A DNA stretch of 64,000 nucleotides from Limonium bicolor (Eukaryota > Streptophyta > Magnoliopsida > Caryophyllales > Plumbaginaceae), in the NCBI GenBank assembly GCA_023374045.1, contig CM041780.1:168512085-168576084 (forward strand), read 5' to 3'. Made by a program: the position numbers and the translations under genes. Positions 46,701 through 58,353 of this stretch are shown here, piece after piece. Position 1 is the first letter of the stretch, and each line of letters opens with the position of its first letter. The notes beneath the pieces are model-generated. The model was not told the DNA's origin and did no database searches. It worked only from the letters and a program-made list of their open reading frames with translations.

Positions 46701-48380
46701 ATGGCTCTTAGGCCCTTAAATTGCATAATCCTTAAACACTGAATTTCCACAATACATAAGCCTTTGACCTGCAATTACACACACCAAGACATATGTTCCT
46801 TTACTAGTCTCCTTGAGAACACCTTACTAAGTCATTCACCATTTGCTCTTTAGGTAGTTTTAGCAAGCATTATAAGCTCATTTCTCCTAAGGCATTAAAC
46901 CACATTGAGATAGCATATTTACCTCTTTTCCACTCAAACTTCTTTCTTGTTTCCTCTTAAAACCGGTAAGGCATTTCTTTCCTTGTCAACTACTAAACAA
47001 TATACCAATATTGAAATGAGTATATAAGCTTTATGCTTCATCTCATTGTAAACCCTAGGTTTACATATATTATCTTAAGGTATTAAAATGATTGTTTTAC
47101 CTTGGAATGGAAAGAGAGCTTGAATATATATCAAGAGAGGACTCCACCAAGCCCTTGGAAGATTCAAATGAAGCTAAAACAAGCAAGGTAAAGACACCAT
47201 GGTGAGGTGAATTTTCGGCCATGTACTAAAAGGAGAGGAAACTTGATTTTTCTTTGAGATTCCTTACCTAGAAGCAAAGGAGAACAATAATATGTGAAAA
47301 GGTGAGCTCAAGCTCCATCAATGGTGAATCTCCTTGGCACCGAAATTGAGTTCCTGAAGATTTGAAAAGGTAGAAGTGTAGAGCTTGCTCCAACTAGAAG
47401 AATGGTGGTCTTGGAATTGAATTTGGACCATGGAGCTAGGAGTTACAAGCATTCAAAGATGGAGTTCTTGTGTGGAACTTAGCTAATCGTAAATGAAAGG
47501 GAGGAAGGGAGCTTGAAGACGTGTGAAGTAAAGGAGGAAAGGAGAAATGAAGATAGGTTTTGCTTTTGGAAGATATTTATGTTATAAAGTAACTTTCTTC
47601 CTTTACTTACTTTTCCTTCCTTTCCTAAATTGATTTCTTTTTCATGTTGGTGACTCACCTTGATAAAAACCGGCCACCATTTAGTTAGAAGGGTGTTTTG
47701 GTCTTTGTTGACCAATCAACTTACTTATAATAACATATGTTACAAACTAGCTTATAAAAGTTACTATTCACAAAAACAAAGCACATAGAAGTGAAATTTT
47801 TGATTTCCCATTGATATAGCCACCCAAATGTGATACTATATAGTACACATGTTAATTAAAGAGTAATGATGGACATTTAGCCATTCAAAACTCATTTACA
47901 AGACAATTTTTCAAAAACGTGCTTTAAGACTCCTTAAAGCACTTTTTGTGTTTTAACTTGTTTTCAAGCTTGGTTTTCTTTGGTAATTGATTTAATATGT
48001 TCATTAACATATTTATAAGGTATATATATGACCTTTAGGTCTTATACAAATTTATCCCAAGCTTAGAGCACATTTTTGCTCATATTAACTTTAAGGTATA
48101 TTCTTGTGTTTTATTTGGTTTAACTGTCCACCAAGGTTTCCTAAGGACTTATTTAGCCTTATTAAATCATAATTGAATATTATTAAGTCTTGGTAGGCTC
48201 TTTGGGTCCTAACCAAGTTCACTCCGAGCTTAGAGCACGTTTTTGCTCATACCGTGTCTTAGTGTTTTATTGTGTTTTTACTATGGTTTAAATTGTACAT
48301 TGATGTTCCTAAGGCACTTTTTAGCCTTTAGATGCCATATTTTAACATTTAAACAACATACCAAGGTTTGGGGTATTTCA
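43766..48380 (-). mobile_element. Solo LTR E inside the 5' LTR of element C
   Basis: TGTAACACCCCAACCACC...GGGGTATTTCA, 4615 bp, with CTTAG before (43761-43765) and TTTAG after (48381-48385); one base differs between the duplications. No internal domain. Close to solo LTR D over much of its length, with its own palindrome array. Confidence 0.9.
45735..45983 (-). repeat. Palindrome array of solo LTR E
   Basis: Repeated GTCCGAACTTG...CAAGTTCGGAC stem-loops with CAGTTCGAGAGTAAA or CAGTTCAAGAGTGAG linkers. The stem motif differs from D, C and B arrays. Confidence 0.85.
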
Positions 48381-48908
48381 TTTAGTCTCACTCGATTCCT
48401 TACTAAACATTGGTTAGTAAGTTCTCACGGTATGTTGTGTTAGTTTTCAAACATCACACAACAATACAATAAATATAATATATTCCGGTTGCATGCTTTA
48501 TCTTGTTTAGTGAGCACACAAAACAAATAGCACACAAGCCGAGGGACACCTCGTTAGCAAGCAGGTCACAAGACAACTGTACCGTTCACCGTTGGTCGTT
48601 CGGTTGCTTACTCTCTTCCGGAGTCCAAATTCCCAAGTCCTAAAACATTCATTCAGTTTTAGGTTGTTAATCACTTAACTTAATCCAACTTACTTAACTT
48701 ACTTAACTTACTTAACCCTTAATGATTCCCACCTTACAACTCTTAAGTCTTACAACTTAATCTTACAAACTTAATCTTAAACTTTTAAGTTTATTCTTAA
48801 CTTAATCCCTTAGGTCTTTATACCTCTAATCATTATTGCCCCCTTAATGGGGTACCATTAATACCACTAAACTCTCTTAGGGTTTTTTTTTTTTTAAGTC
48901 TTAAGGGT

Positions 48909-49168
48909 CGACCGACCCACCGACCGACCCAACCCCTGGGTCGGTCCATTACAGAAACTTTTCCGTCTTTTGAAACCCATCCGTCCGACCCAGAGCTAGA
49001 CCGACCGACCCAAACCCTCTGGGTCGGTCCATTACAGAACCCATTTCCTACGATAAATTTTTGCCCGACCGACCCAAACCCTCTGGGTCGGTCCAGTCCA
49101 GAGACATTCCGGCTGGCTCAACATGGCCCGACCGACCCAAAACTGGGTCGGACCTTGGGTCGGTCCAC
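48909..49168 (-). repeat. Palindrome array in element C 5' LTR
   Basis: Same array as 29773-30052, shorter by about 19 bp because one partial unit is missing. Confidence 0.85.
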
Positions 49169-51851
49169 TACAGATTTTTCTCTTAAATTGCTCTTTCAAT
49201 TCCAAACTCTTCCACAAGTGTCCTAATAGGTCCAACACCATCTTGGCACATTAAACCCACCTTATAACCTCCACCAAACTCATTAAAACAACTTCCAAAG
49301 ATCTTCTCAAACATTTACTCAATTCTTGCAAAAACTCCTAACACTTGTTAGTTAATCCCTTTTTTTTCCAACATGTACATTATGTCTAAAACTTCAACTA
49401 TCCAAAGTGTTTCTTTTCAACCCATATAACTCCTCCTTAACCTCATTGCACTCCATCTTGCTAGTTAAACCTTCCAAGGTCATCTTGCATGTCCATGCAC
49501 AATTCTCTTCTTTTCATTTGTTACTCATCACTCCTAAACTCTTGAGCTTACTTATACATTCTCTTATTCACCTATTCACCTTCCTCATGATCACACACTC
49601 TTTTACATTCCTAGTCATTTTTCCTTGACGTTTGAATACATTCTCCCTCACCTTTCTCTTACATCACCTAAGTCCACTTATTACAATCTAAACTAAACCT
49701 CATTAGTCCTCTACTAACATCATCACACTTACACAAGCTATCCAAACTCCTCATTGTTTTATTCTCCAGTTCATACCCAAATCACCTTAAAGCATTATAC
49801 ACCTTTCCATCCAAATCTTTGCTCAAGTCTTAGCATTCCTCATCACATGATTTTGGTGTGTTTAATACACACCCACTAACCTCTAATTTCCTTCTAGACA
49901 TCTCTAGGTCATTCTAAACCTCAAGAACTCCTTAGTTAACTCGTTTCCACTCAAATTCCTCATAGTGACTCCTAGAAATTCCTAGGTCACATTAATTCTC
50001 CACCATCACCTAAACACTTATTTTCTACTCAAATTTCGCCATAGCTCCTCTAGTATCTTATCATGCCCAAACACATTATTTTTCCTCATTCAACCATCTC
50101 ACACACATCAAGTTCTTCTCATCATATCTCATCACCCAAACCAATTCATTCACAACAAACTCAATATATTGCAATAATCTTAAATTGCATAGCACTAAGG
50201 CTCTTAAATGACATGGCTCTTAGGCCCTTAAATGACTTAAACTTAAACACTGAATTTCCCACATATAAAAGCTTTCAACCTGCAAATACACCCATCAATC
50301 TCATAGTAATTATAATGCTCTTAAAATCCACCTTAAACTTATATTACTAACTCATCCCCATTTGCTCCTTAGTCACAAGTTCACAAGCTTATTTAAGTTC
50401 CTTTTTCTTAGGTTATATAACCCATTACCTAATGTAAGCCCTAGGCCACATTGGTATCCATATAAAACTCATTCCTTAATCTTAAACCACCATTAGGTAA
50501 GCAATTTAGCTTATTTTCTCAAGCTTATCTTAATCTCCTCCTTAGACCTTCTTCTTGCATAGATCTCGGCCACCACTTAAATTCCCCTTGCCAATGTTCT
50601 AATCAATATTCAATGACTCCTATGAGTACTAAACAATACACTAACCTCAAGGAATAAAAACCTAGGTTAGAAATGTGTTCTAAGGCATAAAAGTGGATGA
50701 TTACCTTTGAAGTCTCAAGGTAGACTTTGGCATTGAATGAAATAGGACCTCCACTAGTCCTTGGTGAATAAATCAAGCTAGAACAAGGCATAAAAACATA
50801 GCCCCATGAGAAGGAATTTTCGGCCATATAAGGAAGATGATGGAAACTTGGTTTTTCTTACATTTTCTTTACCTTAAGAGAATGGAGAAGCTAATGAGCT
50901 CTTCAAACTTGATTTTCCTCCATCAATGGAGTTTTCTCATGGCACCAAACTTGAGCTTTGAAAGATTTGAAAAGATAGAAAGCTAGAGCTTGAGCTAACT
51001 AAGAATAATATGTGTTTAGTTTTTGATTTGGAGCTAAAATGAACACTTGGTGAGCAATTGAAGGTGGAGCACCCATGGATGGAGCTCTCTCGGTTTGGAG
51101 CAAAAGAAGAGAAGAAGAAATCGTGGAAGGAAGGAGGAATGAAGAGAGAGAAGAAGAAAGGTAGCTTTAATGAAGATATTTTGCTTTTTAAAGCAAATAG
51201 TAACTTCTTACTTTATCCTCTTCTTTATAACATTATTTGACTACTCATGGTGACTCATCCTCCCTTAGAAAACCGGCCCCCTATTAATTAAGGCAAGTCA
51301 TGGTCTTGTTTGACCAACTAATTAGCTTATATTGATTAAAACTTAAACTAGTCACTATTTGGCACTATTCACTAATTAGTGCACATATTTCTGAAATTTT
51401 TGATTTCCCATTGATTTAGGCTTCCTAATGTGATACTAATTAGTACACATGTTGATTAAAGAGTAATGATGGACATTTAGCCACTCAAAACTCAATTCTA
51501 AGACAATTTCTCAAAAATGTGCTTTAAGACTTCTTAAAGCACATTTTGCGTTTTAACTTGTTTTCAAGCTTGGTTTTCTTTGCTAATTGATTTAAAAATG
51601 TCCATTAGCATATTACTAAAGTCTTATAATGGTATTTGGGTGCTAATCAAAGTCACTCCAAGCTTAGAGCACGTTTTTGCCCTGATTGCCCTTAAGGCAC
51701 TTTCTTGTGTTTTCCTTGGTTTAAATTGTCTACCAATCTTTCTAAGGCATATTTTAGCCTTTCTACATCATGATTTGATGTTTACTTAGCATACTTAGGT
51801 TTGGGGTATTTCAAGGAAAAATAGGTTAGAGAGTGTTAAAATGGTTCGCTA

Positions 51852-51886
51852 ACCGCAACAAATTGCGGTGAGCGGACCGAAATTAA
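51852..51886. repeat. Short inverted repeat
   Basis: GGTTCGCTAACCGCAA and TTGCGGTGAGCGGACC with about 3 bp between; 14 of 16 bases pair. No known element or regulatory role. Confidence 0.4.
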
Positions 51887-51955
51887 ACCGGCAAACAACA
51901 CTACAAAAATCAGCCATTCAAAGTCCAAACATCATCAACCTCTTCACACTACTAA

Positions 51956-52163
51956 GGGCATCCACAATAACAAGTGTGGATTTCACTCTCAAAATAATAG
52001 TAATATTTTATTATTCTACTCATAATCTCCCCCTTCTTTTGCTAAGACACCCAATTTTTGGATTCTTAATTAAAAAACTTTTACACAACTTCTCTCCTCC
52101 ATATTATATTTTATCTTTTTGTTTTACTAATGTAGAGTCTACACCATTTGGATTTGGATGCCC
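51956..52163. mobile_element. Small MITE with GGGCATCCA ends
   Basis: GGGCATCCACAATAA...TTTGGATGCCC, about 208 bp. Ends resemble the Harbinger-type MITE at 25931. TAA on the left is not repeated on the right (ATA). The short frame here is chance. Confidence 0.5.
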
Positions 52164-52623
52164 ATATAGACATGTCAAACCACCTTCCTGCCCCAAACAG
52201 CATTGGGTGAGTTGTTCTCTTTAATCTCAAAATATGGTCTTACAATTTCGTTCCATGTAGAATTTGGTGTCGCAAATTATTCAGTTTCATCCTTGCTATC
52301 AAGGTTTGACCTGGAAGGAGGGAGATAAGGTACTACCTGTCTGTGCTATCTCGATCTTAATTTGTAGAGTTCCTCTTGAAATTAGCCCTGGGGGGAGATT
52401 AGATTAGTAAAGGTAATTTGGTTTCTTTAAATTTTTTACTTAAATACTCCGTCGGTTCTTATTAGTAAGTTGGTTCGACTTCCAAATTTGATTGTGACCA
52501 GCCTAAAGGTCGGCTGATCATTCTGTACGCGCATTCAATACCGGAATTGGGTGGCTTTCCGTCTGTTAGCCTTTCTGGAGTAGCATCTTCAGTTTATTGG
52601 AGTTTCTTTCGGCATGGCTTTCT

Positions 52624-53912
52624 ATGGGATTTACTGTTCCGACTAATGGTAACAGTGAGGATAACCTGACTCTTATGAATTTAGATTAGGCTACGAACTT
52701 CGGGAAACCCACAAGCACAACAAGTGCTTCGATTTCGAGCAATGGAAACTACAACAATGACTTTAGTGAATTCGAGTGTTATATTTGCTTTGATGTAGCA
52801 CATTACCCGGTCGTGACTCTCTGTGGCCATCTGTTCTGTTAGCCATGTCTACATAGATGGCTCCGACTACACTCCCAGTCTCAAGAATGCCCCATTTGCA
52901 AAGCATTAATCCAGGATGATAACTTAGTTCCAATCTATGGAAGGGGCAAAAACCCCATCTGATCCTAGATCTGGACCTGTCCCTGGAGTTGACATACCTA
53001 GTCGCCCTCATGGCCAGACGCTCGAGACAGACCCGCCTCCTCCGCAGCCGGCTCAGGACCAGCACTACTTCTCGATTTTCGGGTTTGGCTCTTCAGGTGG
53101 ATTCTTGCCATTTGCCACCACAAATATCTATTTTCAGTTCCATGGCTTCTCTAGCTAACGCTGCTATGTATGTTACAGCCCGTGGATTTCCTTTCGGGTA
53201 TGCTCATACATTCATGGTGGATATAATAATACTTATGGCGACGTAGTAGGGGGTGATCTCCTGTGGTACCGAATTAGAGGTGATCATTCGGGCGGGTCGG
53301 GTTGGGCCGGGCCAGAGGAAAATTTTAAGCCCGTCGGGTCTATTTTCAAAAAACAAGCCCGGTTTTTTACATGCTCGGGCGGGCCGGGCTAGGCCGGTTT
53401 TTCCAAACTTTGCCGAAGCCGGCCCGTCCGGCCCGGTTTTTTTTAATTTTTTTAATAAAAGTAATAAAAAATTTAAAATTATATATTTTTAATATATATA
53501 TATAACTATTTAAAATTAATATATTATAATATAACTTATTAAAACTAAATTTAATATATATATAATTTTTTATATATTACATAAAAATTAAATATGTATA
53601 TATTCATTTTAAAATATATAATAAATAATATAAAATCGGGCGGGCCGGCTTGCCCACGGGCTCAAAAAATGGCCGCGGTCCGGCCCGGTTTTTTATTCGG
53701 GCCTAATTTTATGTCCAGGCCCGCCCGGAAGCCCTATCGGGTTTCGGGCTCGTCGGGCTTGTTTACGGGCCGGGTCGGACCGGGCTGCCTGGCCGGACAC
53801 ATTATGATCAGCTCTATACCGAATGAATCAAGGCCAAGGTCAAGATGCAGTTCTCAAGCGTCTTCTTATTATGATGGGTTTTGTCTTATTCCTTTCCCTC
53901 TTTTGGTCATAG
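52624..53912 (+). pseudogene. RMA-type RING E3 ubiquitin ligase, broken by stops, a frameshift and a hAT MITE
   Basis: The reading from ATG 52624 gives a Ser/Asn-rich lead, then a RING finger: FECYICFD...VVTLCGHLFC...PCLHRW...QSQECPICKAL, followed by the GRGKNPSDPRS and GQTLETDPPPPQPAQ motifs of the RMA/RNF5 family, which are ER membrane-anchored E3 ligases. After the MITE, the frame ends in a hydrophobic tail (MMGFVLFLSLFW, stop 53910-53912), the expected membrane anchor. Defects: in-frame TAG at 52687 and 52840 (the second replaces the Trp after FC), one base gained near 52945, and insertion of the 542-bp hAT MITE at 53275. No introns are evident in this stretch, but many RMA genes also lack coding introns, so retro-copy origin is open. 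Confidence 0.8.
53275..53816. mobile_element. hAT MITE, copy 2, inside the RING pseudogene
   Basis: TAGAGGTGATCATTC...TTATGATCAGCTCTA with a perfect 8-bp duplication TACCGAAT (53267-53274, 53817-53824). Same layout as 26892-27429: GGGCCGGGC-rich flanks around an AT core (53447-53635). Confidence 0.9.
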
Positions 53913-54742
53913 GAGAATCTGGTTCACTCAAATTGATATCTCCATGTAAGTATGGTAGCTTTTGCTGCTAAATTGTGTGTTTCATCTGTTTTTTACCGGT
54001 AACTCATTCTTAGCTAGTCAAAGAAGATCTTGTTGACAACTTACATTTCTGGTTGCTTATGAAACGAAATGGTTAGCCTATTCAACTGTCCCTAGGTGAG
54101 AGTTTGATTTGTGTTTACGCTTGAGGAGGCTAGGTTCAATGTTTTTTTTTTTGTTTCTGATGTTTCTGCTTTGTATATAGTCAATGTAAATTGCACTCTG
54201 TAAGCTCTGTTCAATTGAAATTGGTCTCAGTTGCCATGTTATTTCCTTTTCCCGTGGCTAGTTTTTGACGCCTAACCCTTCCTATCGTTCACTCCAAATT
54301 TATTTCACGGGGTTTTAGTTATCTGTTCGCTACTGATTGATCTTATCGTGATTTGAGACAAACCCAAGATGCAGAAATCAAGAAGCAAATCTTGAAATGT
54401 GACTGCAAACTTATGGCTCACATAATTTGCAGTGAGACCTTTGTAGTTTTTACCCCATGTGGGCAATCTCCGTGATAGAATTTAGGGGAGTTCGAGCACT
54501 AGTTTTCAAGAAGGCATTTTTATGGCATTGTACCTCTAAAGTTTCACCCTGTAATTAGTAATTATGACGACAAATGCCCTTACCATGCTTAATGGAGGGA
54601 AAAAGTTTTATTTCAGATAGAGATAGTGTTGATGATGTTGCCAGTAATTAGAACGCTAAAGTTAGAAAAGTAGAAAAAGAGTGATACTGCTCCAGGTTTA
54701 TCAAACACAGCCCTAAGGCCTTTAATGCCTCAATCTTCATTC
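53913..54742. other. Intergenic DNA between RING and LysM genes
   Basis: Tail-to-tail interval of the two host genes: 3' flank of both. T-rich; no RNA gene or repeat recognised. The plus frame ending at 53971 is a shifted reading of the RING tail and the MITE. Confidence 0.35.
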
Positions 54743-56755
54743 TCACGACCTGCTGGTATTCTCTGTAGAGATAGCGAAGCTATTCGAAGAAGACTCTAAT
54801 ATCTTGGTGGCTGTCATTGTTTTTGCCAGAAATCTGACAATCTCCTCCATCCCAGGCCTGGAGTTTGGATCTTTATTCACACATCTCTCTGCCAACTGAA
54901 CCATCATATAAGCCACTTCCATTGGATAATTCTCGTTCAGAGCTGGATCCATGAACTTCTCATACCCATCTTTCTGATCATTATCACAGGCCCCAATACA
55001 TCTGCTATGTAAACATTCTCCCCTGAGAGCAGATCAACAACTTCCTTCCCCGTCATCATCTCAACCAACAGGATCCAAATGCATATACATCAAGCTTTGT
55101 TGTGATAAATCCACTCTCAAGATACTCTGGAGCCATGTAACCTTTCGTCCCGATAATGTGCTTGGTCAAGGTGAATTGCCCTCCTTGCCTACCTCCTTCA
55201 GTGATAGGTTTTGATAATCCAAAGTGGGTAATCTTTGCCCGGAATTCCCCATCGAGAAGGACATGGCTGCAGCAGAGATCCTTGTGTACCTGCGATGGGC
55301 TTGTGTAGTGTGAAGATAGTCAAGCCCTGTGGCCACATCTAGAGCTATCTGCAACCTTTGAATCCAACTCAAGATCTTCTGACCTCCAGTTTCACTATGC
55401 CCATGACATCCTTACGGAAGATCCAATCCATCAAAGAGCCATTAGATGCATATTCATAGACCAGGTACCATTCCCCTCTCTATACGAAATACCCAACAGG
55501 CTGATCAGGTGAAATGGTTGATCTTGTTGAGTATTTCTATTTCTCTTGCGACATCAGCATTTGTTTTCTTGATTGCTACTTTTCTTTCGTTGATTGTTCC
55601 CACGTAGACAGATCCACTTATCCATGAACTGTGGCTGAAATTCTCGGTTGCTGATTCTATCTCCTGGTAACTGTAAACTTAAGTGACTGAGCTATGCTGG
55701 GTATGCTCTCCAAATCCCTCAGCTTTTGAGCCTCTGAAGTCTTGGGTAGGTTCTTTTGTGCTTCAGATTTCTCCAATCTTGCTACCGGGTCTAGTCTCCT
55801 CCTTCGTTTGAGCAAGTACAGACTAACAGCTCCAATCATGAGCATGAGAGCTCCTCCTACAATCAACCCCACAGCAAAGAAAACCCATTTCTCCTTTGAC
55901 GATCTGTTCTCATGATCAGAACTGGCTGAAGAAGAAACCGGAGGCAAAGATGCGTCTGACTGATTAGTCGGTGGTGTTGAAGGTGATGATGAGATGGCTT
56001 CCACGTCCGAGTCTGAGATCTGCTTGGTGGGTTTTTGTAAAGGGACTAATAAGGGGATGGATAGTCTATCAGTGATTCTGTTACAGTTTTGTTGTTAGCC
56101 TCTAGAGTCATTGCAGGACTTGCCCCGAATCTTACCGCTATGGAGGAAATGGTGTTACCCTTCTGTACTATGTAACTCATCAAATACTTCACCCCTTCCG
56201 CAGCTTGTTTCTTAGTAGGACAAGCACACCTGATCGGTATAGTGAGATTCTCACCGGGGAAAATATCTTAATCCGTTGACTAGCTTGATCTCGTTGGTTC
56301 TGTATTGCCGCACAGGTTGTTAGGCCCTCATAGACATCGTGAGCGAGACGGTAGGGAGTATCGTAGGGTTTGATGACATAGCTGGTGTTGGATTGGTAAA
56401 AGTCACCGGCACACGAGCAAGTTATGGGGACAATCAACTCCTTACCTGTTACAAGGGGAGAGGTGGCAGATATGTTGTTGATATGGGCGATTGCGGTTGC
56501 GTTGGCGCTGAGGAGATGAGCGATCGCAGTGGCATTGTTGTAAGATGGTTGGGTGAGGTAGATGAGATATGTCTGGCAGCTGGTTTTGACACCATTACAG
56601 TAGTAGCCTAAGGCGGATGTGGTTTTTCTACGTGCGCAAGTGTATCTGGTATATGCGCTGCTGTGCTGTGACAAAAAACAAGGGAGGAGAAGGAAGACGA
56701 GGAAGGATAGGAGAGTGAAGGAATTGTTGTGGGACGGAAGGTATGCCATTGGCAA
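54743..56755 (-). pseudogene. LYK4/LYK5-like LysM receptor-like kinase, frame broken
   Basis: Minus-strand fragments make up one receptor. 56189-56755: signal peptide (LLSFLVFLLLPCFLSQHSSA) and LysM ectodomain with CNGVKTSCQTYL, then VPITCSCAGDFYQSNTSYV, with the CxC spacing typical of the family. After a one-base break near 56260 it reads IPIRCACPTKKQAAEGVKYL. 55657-56004: membrane segment FFAVGLIVGGALMLMIGAV then RRRRR. Kinase: VAIKK near 55570, LVYEYASNGSLMDW, WIQRLQIALDVATGLDYLH, and ITHFGLSKP in place of DFG; C-lobe CVNKDPNSRPGMEEIV at 54743-54952. Several frameshifts and a stop near 56045 break it. Known LYK4/LYK5 proteins are chitin co-receptors with inactive kinase domains. The HFG for DFG would fit a pseudokinase even before decay. 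Confidence 0.85.
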
Positions 56756-56827
56756 CCGTACTGGTCAGTGTCGAGTGATTGTGTGTCCCAGGAGGCTTCT
56801 TATGGTGTGGGAGTCAGACAGCGAAGT

Positions 56828-56959
56828 GCGTTAGTCAATGAGTATCCCTACTGGTCAGAAAATAAAAAGAAGCATATCGAGAAATTGCGTTAGTCAATGA
56901 GTATCCGTACTGGTCAGAAAATAAAAAGGAGCATATCGAGAAATTACTCTTCTTTGACT
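56828..56959 (-). promoter_or_regulatory. Tandem duplication with W-boxes upstream of the LysM kinase
   Basis: Two 59/60-bp copies (56828-56886 and 56887-56946) share GCGTTAGTCAATGAGTATCC and a run of AAATAAAAAG. Each contains AGTCAA (minus TTGACT) at 56833-56838 and 56892-56897, and a plus TTGACT lies at 56954-56959. TTGAC[C/T] is the WRKY-binding W-box core. They lie 80-200 bp upstream of the receptor start codon. Confidence 0.55.
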
Positions 56960-57747
56960 TTTATGAGAATGGCAGAGATAATTACGTACAGAGACCTGCC
57001 ACAGGTCATTTCCAGGATGGAAGAACAATCTTGTGGTCAAACTCGATGGTATGGGATTTCACTATTTTTACAAAAAAAAATGTGCGGGGGGGTTTGTAGC
57101 CTTTTGACCTGTAGATAACCAGGCCAGGCCAGGCCATAGGAAAACAATTCGTTGATAAGACAGATGATTTGCACGGATCATGACGATGTGCTCGACAGTA
57201 TCATCTCAGATGAAGACGACAAATATTATTGTAGTTTACGCGTTTGAATTTGTAGGTCCTCTTTCATTTTCTTAGAGGAGACATGGGTAAAGCTATGTTG
57301 TTTGACGTAAACCAAATATTGACAAATTAAAAGGAAGACTTGGGGAAGAATTGTAATAAACAAATATACTACAATCCGTCCCGTCATAAGTGCCTGTTGG
57401 CTTTTGGCAGTTTTCTCACCTCAATATTAAACATATAAGATAAAATAATTTTATAAAATAAATTTTGTATTATATAGTTTATCATGTAAGGAATCATAGC
57501 AAAACTTAAAATTTCAAAATTATTATCTATATGTTTAAAAATTGAAGTCAAACGACATGTCCAAATAGTAATAGGACGGTCAAGGTGGACGGAGGAGTAT
57601 TAAACGAGTAAATTATGCAAAAAGATAGTTCTGATGTGAGTTTATGATAAGATAGAGAGAATATTTATAATTGTTCAAGCTCTAATCGATTATTAAATCT
57701 GGCATATCGATCAAGGACGTAATATGAGTCGACTCCAGTATCTGGGT
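56960..57747. other. Intergenic DNA upstream of the LysM gene
   Basis: No frame or element recognised. A short CCAGGCCAGGCCAGGCCA repeat lies at about 57119-57136. Confidence 0.35.
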
Positions 57748-58353
57748 TAGGGATGTCAATGGATCGGGTTCGGGTTGGGTGAAGTATCACCCGCATCCGT
57801 CACCGGATATATCATTCATCATTCGCCATCCGTTATCCGTTTATTCTTCATCCGTCATCCGTCATCTATCATCCACGGGTGATTCGGGTGGATCGGGTGA
57901 TAATCAGATGATAATCGTTTCTATATCACAAACAATAACTTTTATAATAGTAATGAATATAAATTATTTTGTATTACTAAAGGTAAAATTTCTTTGTATT
58001 TAAGAAATTTATAATTAATATTCACCAATATCAATAAGAAAAATAAACATAATTTTGCATTGTATGAGAGAGAAAAAATGGAACGTATTTTTTAGTTTCT
58101 TTAAAAAATTCTATAAAATTTGTTGTGTTACTTGAAATAAAACAAGGTGTAATTTTAAATGATGACGGGTCGGGTGATAAACGGATGATGGATTGGGTGA
58201 CAAATGAAAAAATTCATCCGTCACCCGATTCGATCTGTCACTCGATCATCCGTCACCCGATACGGACATCATCCGTATATTTCGGGTTTTCATCCATTTA
58301 TGTAAATCGGGTGGATCGGGTTAACGGATATCCATTTAAAATTGTCATCCCTA
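57748..58353. mobile_element. hAT-like MITE (TAGGGATG ends)
   Basis: TAGGGATGTCAATGGAT...TTAAAATTGTCATCCCTA; the terminal 14 bp pair with one mismatch. Subterminal CGGGT/ACCCG and CATCCGTCA motifs are repeated near both ends, flanking an AT-rich centre. The 8-bp duplication is poorly preserved, with only GGGT shared. Confidence 0.6.

Larger units (their letters stand above)
28133..51813 (-). mobile_element. Element C: large LTR retrotransposon derivative (LARD-like)
   Basis: LTRs of 4556 bp (28133-32688) and 4554 bp (42640-51813 without its nested insertion and duplicate) flank 5.3 kb of internal DNA once the nested solo LTR is removed. AGGAA target duplications lie at 28128-28132 and 51814-51818. 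In minus orientation it starts TGAAATACCCC or a close form and ends GGGTGTTACA. PBS at 42623-42634, polypurine tract at 32690-32705. I found no Gag, RT or integrase motif in the internal DNA, which holds only short frames. Long LTRs, a non-coding interior and retained PBS and PPT are the LARD signature. LTRs look almost identical, so the insertion is recent. A heavily decayed coding interior remains possible. Confidence 0.8.
42640..51813 (-). repeat. Element C 5' LTR, split by solo LTR E
   Basis: 42640-43765 and 48386-51813 join to an LTR almost identical to 28133-32688. It shows the same palindrome array (48909-49168). Confidence 0.9.

Noticed and set aside
55657..56834. Plus frames over the LysM kinase (e.g. 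56339-56611)
   Set aside because: Antisense shadows; the minus strand has the signal peptide, LysM cysteines and membrane segment.
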